Source: an uncultured bacterium (GTDB lineage: Bacteria; Cyanobacteriota; Vampirovibrionia; Gastranaerophilales; Gastranaerophilaceae). Taken from it: a stretch of DNA of 64,000 nucleotides. The stretch is from contig CASDWY010000012.1 in assembly GCA_949284985.1 (NCBI GenBank), positions 1 to 64,000 on the forward strand, given 5' to 3'. Positions within the stretch are counted from its first letter, which is position 1. The number at the start of each line of letters is the position of its first letter. Shown here one piece after another: positions 1 through 7,925 of this stretch. The translations under genes were made by a program, and so were the position numbers. The notes below the pieces were generated by a model. That model made no database searches. It saw nothing but the letters and a program-made list of their open reading frames with translations, and was not told the DNA's origin.

Positions 1-324
1 CTTGTTTTTAATGAAATTTCTAAAGGGTTTTGTTTTTAATTCAACTGTACACCAACGACAATTTATAGCTGGAATCTGATTATATATCTGATAAATATGG
101 TCAAAACTTCTTTTGGGTTTTATTCTAATGATTTCCTTGCCCAAAAACACCTCTATTTTATTCAAATAATCATAAGTTTCAGGAATTTCTTGTTCAGTAT
201 CACAAAAGACAAGTTCTAATTTCTCAAAGATTTCAGGCATGTTATCCCTCATAAAAAATGCCAGTGCGGTGGAATCTTTTCCACCACTTAAACTTAATAT
301 ATGATATTCTTTTTTATTTTCCAT
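1..324 (-). CDS. PP-loop PAPS-reductase/DndC-like protein, 3' part outside window
   Basis: The gene reads leftward off the window edge; 108 codons are visible. Near the N-terminus it has the PP-loop ATP pyrophosphatase motif SLSGGKDST (residues 11-19), and further on a CRWCTVELK motif. CxxC-containing motifs of this form followed by a basic stretch are typical of PAPS-reductase-like proteins of mobile and defence loci (DndC, IbrA and BrxP-type proteins) rather than of housekeeping CysH. The family adenylates a substrate or reduces sulfate donors; DndC takes part in DNA phosphorothioation. The start at 324 lies 25 bases after the stop of the upstream gene on the same strand, so the two are probably one operon. 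The exact substrate cannot be told from this fragment. Confidence 0.8.
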   Translation of the reverse strand, partial: MENKKEYHILSLSGGKDSTALAFFMRDNMPEIFEKLELVFCDTEQEIPETYDYLNKIEVFLGKEIIRIKPKRSFDHIYQIYNQIPAINCRWCTVELKTKPFRNFIKNK

Positions 325-349
325 TTATACAAATCTCCTCTAACAACAA

Positions 350-1717
350 CTAACCATTAACTACTTTTCTCAAAATCACATTCTGTTCGGGTTTTGAAAG
401 TGATAAAATTTGAGCAATTAATTTTTCAAATTTATTACTTTGTCCAATATTTGCAGTTCCAACTGTAGCCTCTAAAGTATATAATTTAAGTGCCAGGTCT
501 TTAACTTTAACCTTAAAATCTGCTACATCTTCATCACTCCAGTCCTTTGGAACTCTCGATTTATTAATAAAAGTAGCAATTCTATTAATCCATAAAATAT
601 CATCAGCTTCTTTTTCTACAACATTATTGAATAGGATTTTGAGTTCTTTTTCTCCAATATACTCTTCTATAGCTTCAAATCTGTTTCTTAATTCTTCTCT
701 TGTTTTAGAATTAAAACTTTCAAAGAAAAATGTATTAATTTCAAATATCATATTTTTAGTTGCATTCTTTAATTCATCAATAGATGATTTATAGGTGCTT
801 AGGAATTCTGAATCACAATCTGATAAGAATTTCCCTGCAAGAACTTTAGGAATGTCTCTGTTAAAAAGACTTATTGGGTCTTTAGCATTCATAATTGCAT
901 TTCTAAATCTTAGTGTTTTTTTAGATAGTCTTTCAGTGTTTAGGGTATATTTTTCTAGGTCTCTAATAAAATAGATAAGAGCTTTTGTGATGTCTAGAAT
1001 GTTTTTAGTAGGTTTATCAGATAAAACAAGAGAAATATCTTCAAGTATTGGAGTATCTTCCATTATTGTTTTTTGTATTTCAAAGTTCTGAGGACAGAAT
1101 ATCATCCTATCGAACATAAGTTGATTGAGTTTTAATTGGAACTGTAATTTCTCATAAATTGCAAGAATATCCTTGTTTTTAGCTAATACATCAAGTAATA
1201 AAATTCCAACGATAGATTTTGTAAGACCATAGGACATAAATCTTTCAAATAAATCAGTAAGTTTAATTTTTTTACCTTGTAAAATATATTCTTCAATTTC
1301 ATTTTTAATATTCTTACAAGTTGAACTCTCAGATAAAAGTTCTCTGATTAAATATGATTCAATAGAATTCTCTTTTAACTCCTCACCCTCTAGTAAATGT
1401 CTTGCTAAACATCTAATTGCTTTAGTCAATATTGGGGGCATTTTATCAAGTTTTAAATATTCAAGATTAATTTCAGGACGTTTAGGATATTCTTTACAAC
1501 ACCAAGATTGGATAGGATTTTCTTTTAAGTAATTTTGACCTTTTTCAGTTAAAAAGTATTCTTTTTTATCTTCTTTAATTAACTCATTTGTTATTGCATA
1601 CTTTTTAAGGTCTTTAATTTGAGTATTAGTAAGTCCTACAATAAAGTTCAAATCAGGTTTTTTAAATATTTTAGGGTCTTTTTCAACACACACTAACAGT
1701 TTGTTTAAGTATTCCAT
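350..1717 (-). CDS. winged-helix N-terminal protein of unknown function, partner of the PP-loop gene
   Basis: A 455-aa protein not recognised as a named family. Residues about 10-70 look like a winged helix (NFIVGLTNTQIKDLKKYAIT followed by a YFLTEKGQNYL wing), as in transcription or DNA-binding adaptors. The rest is mainly helical and lysine/glutamate-rich, without visible catalytic motifs. The ATG at 1717 is chosen because GAAAGGAATTTTA precedes it; a 26-residue upstream extension in the same frame lacks such a site. It is upstream of and close to the PP-loop gene, which suggests a two-gene unit continuing left of the window. DUF4007-like winged-helix proteins accompany some DNA phosphorothioation loci, but that link is inference. 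Confidence 0.7.
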   Translation of the reverse strand: MEYLNKLLVCVEKDPKIFKKPDLNFIVGLTNTQIKDLKKYAITNELIKEDKKEYFLTEKGQNYLKENPIQSWCCKEYPKRPEINLEYLKLDKMPPILTKAIRCLARHLLEGEELKENSIESYLIRELLSESSTCKNIKNEIEEYILQGKKIKLTDLFERFMSYGLTKSIVGILLLDVLAKNKDILAIYEKLQFQLKLNQLMFDRMIFCPQNFEIQKTIMEDTPILEDISLVLSDKPTKNILDITKALIYFIRDLEKYTLNTERLSKKTLRFRNAIMNAKDPISLFNRDIPKVLAGKFLSDCDSEFLSTYKSSIDELKNATKNMIFEINTFFFESFNSKTREELRNRFEAIEEYIGEKELKILFNNVVEKEADDILWINRIATFINKSRVPKDWSDEDVADFKVKVKDLALKLYTLEATVGTANIGQSNKFEKLIAQILSLSKPEQNVILRKVVNG

Positions 1718-1827
1718 TAAAATTCCTTTCTTGCTCAAAAAAGCAAAAATAGTCCTATTGTTTATAGGCACGCTAACTGGTGCTTTTTTAAGCAAATTAA
1801 ACTAATTCCAAGTCCGATACGGCTATT

Positions 1828-1850
1828 GAGATTCGGGGGTATCTCTTTTC
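1828..1850. other. short hairpin in the 415-base gap 1718-2132
   Basis: GAGAT (1828-1832) and ATCTC (1841-1845) form a five-base stem around a G-rich loop, followed by TTTTCTT. It is weak for a terminator. The remainder of 1718-2132 is AT-rich and shows no convincing gene; it must hold the promoter of the leftward winged-helix gene. Confidence 0.25.
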
Positions 1851-2132
1851 TTATTTAATTTATTAATTTTATTTAAACAATATTATTAGAAAACAATACA
1901 AATTTGATAATTTAGGATATTCAGTTGTAACAATATACTTTAATTATTATTTATAATTTGAAGAAACATGAGAAAATTAATTATTTCTTAACAATTTACT
2001 GCTATTATTAAGTGGTAAAATAGAGCTAAATGAGAGTTTTAATAGCATTATTAATTTTCTTGACTAAATATTACAATTAAGTAGTCTTATTAGATAAGAT
2101 AGATTTTATGAGTTTTTGTAAGCGAGAGTTAT

Positions 2133-3039
2133 ATGAAAAGACGTGATTTCATAATAAATTCAGCTTTAGCAATAGGTGGAGCAGCAATTTTATCAGGCTG
2201 TGGCAAAAAAGAGATTAAAAAGCTGAAGTACAAGTCGTAAGAAGGAAATTTAAAAATATCGACACTCCTTTAATTGCATTAGGTTGTATGCGACTTCCAA
2301 TGCGTGATGGAAAAATCGATATGGTGGAATTAGACAAAATGGTTGAATATGCAATGGAGCATGGTGCAAATTACTTTGATACTGCATACATGTACGTAGA
2401 TGGTAAATCAGAAAATGCAATAGGCGAAATTTTGAAAAAATACCCTAGAGAAAGTTTCATTCTAGCTGATAAATGCCCTGCATATCTTGTAAATTCACCA
2501 TCAGATGTAAGAAAACTTTGTGAAGAGCAATTAAAAAATGCCAAGTAAAATATTTCGATAATTATATGGTACATAATATTAACAAAAATACATTAAGCAA
2601 TTACCGCGATAATAATATGTACGATGAACTTGTAAAACTAAAAAAAGAAGGATTAGTAAAACATATTGGTTTCTCATTTCATGGAGATCCACAAATGCTT
2701 AGAGAAGTAATCAATGAGCACAAATGGGATTTTTGCCAATTACAAATAAATTACTTAGACTGGGAAGTTGTAAATGCTGATGAATTATACCAAATAGCAG
2801 ATGAAGCAGAAGTTCCGGTAATCGTTATGGAACCATTGAGAGGTGGAGTATTATGTAATCTTCCGCAAAAAGCAAAAGATAAATTGAAACAAGCATGCCC
2901 AAATGATACTCAAGCATCATTCGGGCTAAGGTGAGTTGCAGGCCGTCAAAGAGTTTTCACTATACTTAGCGGAATGAGCAATTTACAACAACTGAAAGAA
3001 AATGTTGATACTTTTGTAAATTACAAAAGACTTGTGTAA
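2133..3039 (+). pseudogene. aldo/keto reductase with Tat/lipoprotein signal, frameshifted
   Basis: The start MKRRDFIINSALAIGGAA with twin arginines followed by LSGC is a Tat-type signal with a lipobox. Its frame ends at 2239, and the protein resumes in another frame (TPLIALGCMRLPMRDGKIDM ... GANYFDTAYMYVDGKSE, from about 2240), shifts again near 2545 (EEQLK to YFDNYMVHNINK), and shifts once more near 2930 (QASFGLR to VAGRQRVFTILSGMSNLQQL). The sequence is an aldo/keto reductase of the kind that often carries C-terminal iron-sulfur clusters: the YFDTA motif and the FSFHGDPQML and PVIVMEPLRGG strands are intact. The C-terminal ferredoxin part is absent because the gene runs directly into a truncated larE. 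With at least three frame changes it cannot be functional. Confidence 0.9.
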
Positions 3040-3625
3040 ATTGTATGGAGTTCCTCAAAAAGTTATAGAATATTACCCACTAGAAAATCAGATTATAAAA
3101 AATAACCCTAAAGACAGTTGCTATCATTGTAAAAAACTGTTCTTTTCTCAACTTAAAAGTTTTGCAGGCGAAAAAATAGTAATAGATGGAACAAATGCAG
3201 ATGATATAAAATCATACAGACCGGGAATAAAAGCGTTAAAGGAATTAAAAATTCTCTCTCCTTTTGTTGAATTTGAAATTACAAAAAAAGAAATCAGAGA
3301 ATTTGCAAAAATATCAGGAATAAAAATTTATGATAAACCCTCAACCCCTTGTATGGCAACCCGTTTTCCATATGGTACAGAGTTAAATGAAACACTTTTA
3401 AGCACTGCTAAAAAAGGCGAAGAAATTATAAAAAGTTATGGTTTAGAAAACTGTAGATTTAGAATTTACAAAGATATTGCACGCATTGAAGTCACACTTA
3501 ATAAAATGGAAAAAGTCCTTAAATACAGATCTGATATTATCAATGATTTAAAAAAAGAGACGAGCTTAAAATATTTTACACTTGATTTAGAAGGCTTGCG
3601 GAAAGGAAGTATGGATATAAATTAG
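3032..3625 (+). pseudogene. larE: LarE sulfur transferase, N-terminal PP-loop missing
   Basis: The visible protein begins at KLYGVPQKVIEYYPL and continues through SCYHCKKLFF, IDGTNADD, PSTPCMATRFPYGTE and a C-terminal RIYKDIARIEV region, which is the order of an ATP-dependent sacrificial sulfur transferase of the LarE family (nickel-pincer cofactor synthesis). The first 50-60 residues with the SGGVDS PP-loop are missing. In their place the tail of an aldo/keto reductase pseudogene is joined within a few bases of 3031-3040, so the pair is the scar of a deletion. No good start or ribosome site exists (a TTG at 3032 is the only option). Loss of the ATP-binding loop makes activity very unlikely. 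Confidence 0.85.
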
Positions 3626-3631
3626 TCATAT

Positions 3632-3967
3632 TTATTTCCAGTAAACTTTGAAGTTTTCAATTTCTTCAAGAGTTTTGTGATAATCCCCCTTGAAACAAAG
3701 CGTCCTATCATCAATATAAAGATAAGACGGCAATTTTACATTAGTAACATCTTTAAAAAATTTATCTAAATTATTATTAATTAGCCATTTAGTTGCTAGC
3801 ATCAAGTTTCTTGATGTAAAAAGATACAATTCAGCACTTTGAGATAATGTTTCTAAAAACTCATAAGCTCCGACCTTAATTTCAGGAATATAATTTTCAT
3901 TGAAATTCTCTTTCCCATACTCATTTAGTACGCCGTCTAAATCTATAAGTATCTTTTTAGTATACAT
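3632..3967 (-). CDS. small HAD-superfamily phosphatase, copy 1
   Basis: A 111-aa protein with HAD motif I ILIDLDGVL (nucleophile Asp9, acid Asp11), a serine motif LYLFTSRN and a terminal acidic motif YIDDR. This is the minimal Rossmann core with almost no cap, like the phosphatase domains of polynucleotide 3'-phosphatases and orphan HADs; the substrate is unknown. The ATG at 3967 is used because homology to the copy at 30064-30399 begins there (MYTKKIL against MFTKKIL). It is divergent from two XRE regulators, and that arrangement is repeated around 30.4 kb. DNA of the two copies is nearly identical except for a short stretch just inside the 5' end. Confidence 0.8.
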   Translation of the reverse strand: MYTKKILIDLDGVLNEYGKENFNENYIPEIKVGAYEFLETLSQSAELYLFTSRNLMLATKWLINNNLDKFFKDVTNVKLPSYLYIDDRTLCFKGDYHKTLEEIENFKVYWK

Positions 3968-3983
3968 AAATATTAGCCTATTA

Positions 3984-4023
3984 TTGCTAGTAGTACTAGT
4001 TGTATATAATGCTAGTATAGCTA
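3984..4023 (+). promoter_or_regulatory. promoter and operator pair before the XRE genes
   Basis: TATAAT at 4005-4010 is a consensus -10 box. Overlapping it upstream is a perfect inverted repeat CTAGT-AGT-ACTAG (3987-3999), and downstream lies a second one, GCTA-GTA-TAGC (4011-4021). Paired palindromes around a -10 box immediately before an XRE gene suggest autorepression. The interval also holds the 5' end of the divergent HAD gene. Confidence 0.55.
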
Positions 4024-4034
4024 ACAATTTAAAA

Positions 4035-4250
4035 ATGGACAAGCCTTTTTTAGAAAAATTAGCAAAAAGATTAAAAAATTTAAGAGAAGAAAGAAAATTA
4101 ACACAAGATGACTTAGGCGTGAATGGAGTTTCCAGATCAATGATTAGTCTGCTTGAACTTGCCAAAACAGACGTTACCGTCACTAAGTTAAAAATTATAG
4201 CTGACAACTTGGGACTTGAAGTTAAGGATTTGTTTGACTTTAAAGATTAA
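4035..4250 (+). CDS. XRE-family regulator A1
   Basis: A 71-aa helix-turn-helix protein: LAKRLKNLREERKLTQDDLGVNGVSRSMISLLEL is a Cro/C1-type HTH filling the first 55 residues, ending in LEVKDLFDFKD. The ATG at 4035 begins the conserved domain; no Shine-Dalgarno precedes it and the predicted transcript start from the -10 box is only about 18 bases upstream, so the leader is very short. Its stop overlaps the start of the next XRE gene (TAATG), implying coupled translation. It probably regulates itself and perhaps the divergent HAD gene; no toxin partner is obvious. Confidence 0.85.
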   Translation: MDKPFLEKLAKRLKNLREERKLTQDDLGVNGVSRSMISLLELAKTDVTVTKLKIIADNLGLEVKDLFDFKD

Positions 4251-4468
4251 TGATTATGGACAAGGTTTTATTACAAAAATTAGCAAATCGTATAAAAGAG
4301 TTGAGGAAATTATATAAGTACACTCAAGATGATTTAGCGGATTTAGCCCAAATTGCACGCTCTACTTTAGGGAATATTGAAACTGCTCAAAATGATGTAA
4401 CCTTTTCCAAATTAAACAAAATAGTAAAGGCTTTTAATCTAACATTAGCTGAATTTTTAAATTTTTAG
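4250..4468 (+). CDS. XRE-family regulator A2
   Basis: A 72-aa (70 if the second Met at 4256 is used) Cro/C1-type protein: IKELRKLYKYTQDDLADLAQIARSTLGNIETAQNDVTF is the HTH, and the tail FNLTLAEFLNF is shared with the XRE protein at 30477. The start codon overlaps the stop of the preceding XRE gene. The tandem of two small XRE proteins beside a HAD phosphatase is duplicated at 30.0-30.9 kb. Regulatory target unknown. Confidence 0.85.
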   Translation: MIMDKVLLQKLANRIKELRKLYKYTQDDLADLAQIARSTLGNIETAQNDVTFSKLNKIVKAFNLTLAEFLNF

Positions 4469-4509
4469 TTAGTCGTTAAATAAAAATGAACAGGATTTTT
4501 TTAGAAAAA

Positions 4510-4547
4510 GTACCAAAAGTTTTTTATTTTAAAAAAACTTTTGGTAC
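4510..4547. terminator. bidirectional terminator hairpin
   Basis: GTACCAAAAGTTTTTT (4510-4525) pairs with AAAAAAACTTTTGGTAC (4531-4547) across a five-base loop. T-runs on both strands make it suitable for ending both the XRE transcript and the convergent queD transcript. Confidence 0.85.
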
Positions 4548-4562
4548 ACAATATTGTCAAAA

Positions 4563-5129
4563 TTAATTTTTTCTATAACCGCATTTAGGGCAAACGCCAT
4601 CAGAATTTAATGAAATACCGCACAAAGGGCAACGAGCAAGTGTTTTTTGTACTTCATATTCTTCACTGGCAGCATTGACACCGCTTGTGAAAGTAATTTT
4701 AGATATATTTAATTTATCTTTTAACAAATCATAAACTATTTTTATCATACCTTCAACAGTCATTGTTTCTTTGGTAACGACAAGTCTGCAATCAGGATAA
4801 GCAGTAGCTAAATTAGTTTTGAAAGCGGCACCTTTCATTGTATTTTGTGGGGCGCCGTTTTTAATTCCTTGTTTTTCGTAAACCTCTAGAATTGCAGGCA
4901 AAAGTGGGTCATCTTCTCTTAAAATTGTTGCGTGGTCAAAGTTTTTTAACACGTCCCAAGCTGTTTTTTGAATTTCATTACAAGGGAAGACCATATTTAC
5001 ACCCATATTAATACTATCTTCTACTTCAATTGTCAAAACGCCGGTATGCCCATGTAAATACTGAGCTTCTCCTTTAAAACCATAAAATCTGTGTGCATAC
5101 TGCAAATCAAAAGTAGTAATTGATTTCAT
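4563..5129 (-). CDS. 6-pyruvoyl/6-carboxy-tetrahydropterin synthase family (QueD-like) with zinc-ribbon tail
   Basis: A 188-aa member of the PTPS/QueD fold: zinc-binding histidines are His13 (YAHRF) and the HGH pair His26/His28 (QYLHGHTG), and FDHATIL carries the later catalytic His. QueD makes 6-carboxy-tetrahydropterin for queuosine and other deazapurines. Two things are unusual. The residue four before HGH, a Cys in QueD and a Glu in PTPS-III, is Ala22 here. The protein also extends about 60 residues beyond usual length, ending in a four-cysteine zinc ribbon (CPLCGISLNSDGVCPKCG, about 167-184). The precise reaction is therefore open. It stands alone, convergent with the XRE genes; AAAAAGGAG precedes the ATG. 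Confidence 0.85.
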   Translation of the reverse strand: MKSITTFDLQYAHRFYGFKGEAQYLHGHTGVLTIEVEDSINMGVNMVFPCNEIQKTAWDVLKNFDHATILREDDPLLPAILEVYEKQGIKNGAPQNTMKGAAFKTNLATAYPDCRLVVTKETMTVEGMIKIVYDLLKDKLNISKITFTSGVNAASEEYEVQKTLARCPLCGISLNSDGVCPKCGYRKN

Positions 5130-5316
5130 AAATTTCTCCTTTTTAAGTAATAATCAATATATTTTGGATCTTAATTGTTTTACAAATACTATCAATATTA
5201 TTCAACTTAGTCAATATACTCTAGGCTAAAAATTTTAATTGGAATTTTGAATGAAAGATAGATTACAGAAGAATAAGATTTCGAAGAATTTAGAGCAGAC
5301 CTTTTGGGTAAAAGAA

Positions 5317-5484
5317 AAAACTGGAAAACGTACTTAGAGGAAGATTTTTGGCTGTCATCATTATAAAAAATATAATGATGTAGTACTCCTGCAAAAAATC
5401 TTTAACCACTCCTCACCATCAGTAACACTCCGCTACATTGATATCTAATAAGACACAATTGATGAAAGTTATATGAGGTTTTAG
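5317..5484 (+). pseudogene. remnant of a tyrosine recombinase C-terminus
   Basis: Translated with stops left in place, the segment reads KTGKRT*RKIFGCHHYKKYN and on through LLQKIFNHSSPSVTLRYI, then two stops, then DTIDESYM. This matches residue for residue the C-terminal half of the recombinase at 14995-15534 (KIGTHTLRKTFGYHHYKKYN and so on, including the HSS and RYI active-site region). It is directly upstream of the first restriction-modification pair, as the intact gene lies upstream of the second. The flanking 5130-5316 interval shows no other gene. Confidence 0.85.
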
Positions 5485-5561
5485 TAGAGTGATAGAAACG
5501 CTTTACAATTCACCACAATAAGAATTTTATGCTAATATAGACATAATAGATAGGAGTAATT

Positions 5562-7925
5562 ATGGCTTTAAAACTGGAAGTGCAGATTGATGGTAATAAA
5601 ATTTATTCTCCATTAAGAGATAAATGGCTTGTGTTAACACCGGAAGAACAAGTTCGACAAAATTATATTTGTCGATTGGTAAATGTTTACGGATATAGCC
5701 TTGAACAAATGGACGAAGAATTAAAAGTTAATAATTCGCACAGAGGTCAAGGAAAAGCCAGAGCAGATATTGTTATTTGGAAATCTAAAGAAGATAAACA
5801 AAAAAACAAAGCAGCTTTTATTGTAATCGAGTGCAAAGCCGAAACCGTTAAAATTCAACAGCAAGATTATTATCAAGGTGCAAACTACGCTGCTTGGTCT
5901 GGTGCGAGTTTCTTTGTAACGACTAACACTAAGGAAACTAAATTCTTTAGAGTTGATAAAGATTCTATGCCCAAAGATTTGGATGAAATTATTGATATTC
6001 CAAATGCTTCAATAATCAATGACCAAAAGAAGATTGATAAATTATTATCTCAAACTAAGGCTTTTTCCAGAGATGAATTTGCAAAACTGCTTTTTAAGTG
6101 TCATTGCATTATTCGAAACAATGACAAACTTTCTCCAGAAGCCGCATTTGATGAAATAAGCAAAATCTTATTTATGAAAATAAGATATGAACGTAATCCG
6201 GATGAAGATGTATTATTCTCTTTAGAAAAATTTCAAAAAGATGAAAGACATTTTGAAAAAAATATTAAAAAGCACTTACCGTTAGAAGCTCAAATACCTT
6301 ACATGCAATATTTGTTTAAAGCAACAAAAGATGAGTTTGCAGACGATAAGTTATTTGAACCTTATGAAACAATTAAAATTAAACAATATAGCTTTGAGCA
6401 AATTGTAAAAGAACTTGAAAAATACAACCTTTCAGCAACATCTGATGATGTTAAAGGTATAGCATTTGAACAATTTTTAGGAACAACTTTTAGAGGTGAG
6501 CTAGGACAGTTCTTTACACCTCGTACAATAGTAGATTTCATGGTAGAAGTACTTGACCCTCAGGAAGGTGAAACTATTTGCGATCCTACCTGTGGTTCTG
6601 GAGGTTTCTTAATTAAGGCTTTTGAATATGTTAGAGATAAAATCGAAAAAGATGTTGAACAATATAAAAAAGATTTAAAAGCTAAACTTTTTAATGCAGA
6701 ATATGAAAAATTGTCAGAAAAAGAACAACTTGAAGTTAATGAAAAATATAGTGATTATATTAAAAAACTAACAATCGATATAAGTGTACCGAATAAAGCT
6801 TATCATAAACAATCTGAAGCAGAGAAAAATAGAAGAATCTCAAGACTGTCATCAAGCTGCATATATGGTACTGATGCAAATCCAAGAATGGCAAGAACAT
6901 CAAAGATGAATATGATAATGCACGGGGATGGTCATGGCGGAGTTCATCACCACGATGGTTTAATCAACGTAAATGGAATTTTTGAAAATAGGTTTGATGT
7001 AATTCTAACAAATCCACCTTTTGGAGCAAGAGTTGAAAAAAATCAAACTTTAACCTCTACTGATATTGATATACCTATAAAATTAGATTTATCAAACAAA
7101 AATGATGAACAGATAAAGGAACAGATAAACTCAATAGACAATGTTCAGTTAAAAACAAAATTATTGCATTATTATGAACGTTATGGAATTGAATATTTGC
7201 AAAAATTAAATCAATTGAATGACGATATTGATAAAAAACAAAAAGTTCTCGATAGGTTTAAATTAGGTAAAGTAAGTGGCTTAACAGAAGTTCTATTTAT
7301 GGAAAGATGTTTAAATCTTCTAAAACCTGGTGGCAGAATGGGAATTGTACTTCCCGAAGGAGTTTTAAATAATTCCAATTTGCAAAAAGTTAGAGATTTC
7401 TTTGAATCAAGAGCAAAAATTCTTTTAATTACATCAATCCCACAAGATGTATTTATAGCTTCCGGTGCAACTATAAAACCAAGTTTACTCTTTTTTAAAA
7501 AGTTTACGAAAGAAGAAGAAAAACAATACAATGATATTGTAAATCAAGTAAAAAAAGAAATTGATGATAAATATAAAATTGAAATATTGGAGATTGATAA
7601 CCAACTTTCTAATGATAAAAAAGCTCATCAAAAAGCTTTAAAAGAAATTGAAAAACGTAAAGAACAGGAATTTGAAACAACAGGTCGGGAAAAAATTAAA
7701 GAACTTTTCGACTACCAAATTCCAATAGTTCAAGTTGAAAAAGCAGGTATAACAACAACTGGTGCACCATGTGAAAATGAACTTGTAGATGTTGCTAATG
7801 AATTTAGAACATATCGTCAAGAAAATAATTTATGGCAAGCTAATAAATTAGATGTTTCATACAAGCTTGTAAACAATAACTTGGTGCGAGTAATAAACGG
7901 TGAGGAACAAGTTATTGATGAATAG
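5562..7925 (+). CDS. BcgI-like fused endonuclease-adenine methyltransferase subunit, system 1
   Basis: A 787-aa bifunctional protein. Residues 1-150 resemble the HsdR N-terminal nuclease: RADIVIW with Asp69 and IVIECKAE with Glu90-x-Lys92 form a PD-(D/E)XK site. From about residue 290 comes an N6-adenine methylase: GQFFTPRTIVDFMVE, SAM motif DPTCGSGGF (about 340) and catalytic NPPFG (about 484), then a long helical tail. Fusion of a nuclease to the methylase with a separate specificity gene and no HsdR translocase is the BcgI (type IIB) plan. Its last eight bases overlap the specificity gene (ATGAATAG), so the two are translated together. A recombinase remnant lies just upstream. Confidence 0.85.
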   Translation: MALKLEVQIDGNKIYSPLRDKWLVLTPEEQVRQNYICRLVNVYGYSLEQMDEELKVNNSHRGQGKARADIVIWKSKEDKQKNKAAFIVIECKAETVKIQQQDYYQGANYAAWSGASFFVTTNTKETKFFRVDKDSMPKDLDEIIDIPNASIINDQKKIDKLLSQTKAFSRDEFAKLLFKCHCIIRNNDKLSPEAAFDEISKILFMKIRYERNPDEDVLFSLEKFQKDERHFEKNIKKHLPLEAQIPYMQYLFKATKDEFADDKLFEPYETIKIKQYSFEQIVKELEKYNLSATSDDVKGIAFEQFLGTTFRGELGQFFTPRTIVDFMVEVLDPQEGETICDPTCGSGGFLIKAFEYVRDKIEKDVEQYKKDLKAKLFNAEYEKLSEKEQLEVNEKYSDYIKKLTIDISVPNKAYHKQSEAEKNRRISRLSSSCIYGTDANPRMARTSKMNMIMHGDGHGGVHHHDGLINVNGIFENRFDVILTNPPFGARVEKNQTLTSTDIDIPIKLDLSNKNDEQIKEQINSIDNVQLKTKLLHYYERYGIEYLQKLNQLNDDIDKKQKVLDRFKLGKVSGLTEVLFMERCLNLLKPGGRMGIVLPEGVLNNSNLQKVRDFFESRAKILLITSIPQDVFIASGATIKPSLLFFKKFTKEEEKQYNDIVNQVKKEIDDKYKIEILEIDNQLSNDKKAHQKALKEIEKRKEQEFETTGREKIKELFDYQIPIVQVEKAGITTTGAPCENELVDVANEFRTYRQENNLWQANKLDVSYKLVNNNLVRVINGEEQVIDE

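Noticed and set aside
3032-3625. Functional larE
   Set aside because: ATP-binding N-terminus missing and no credible start.
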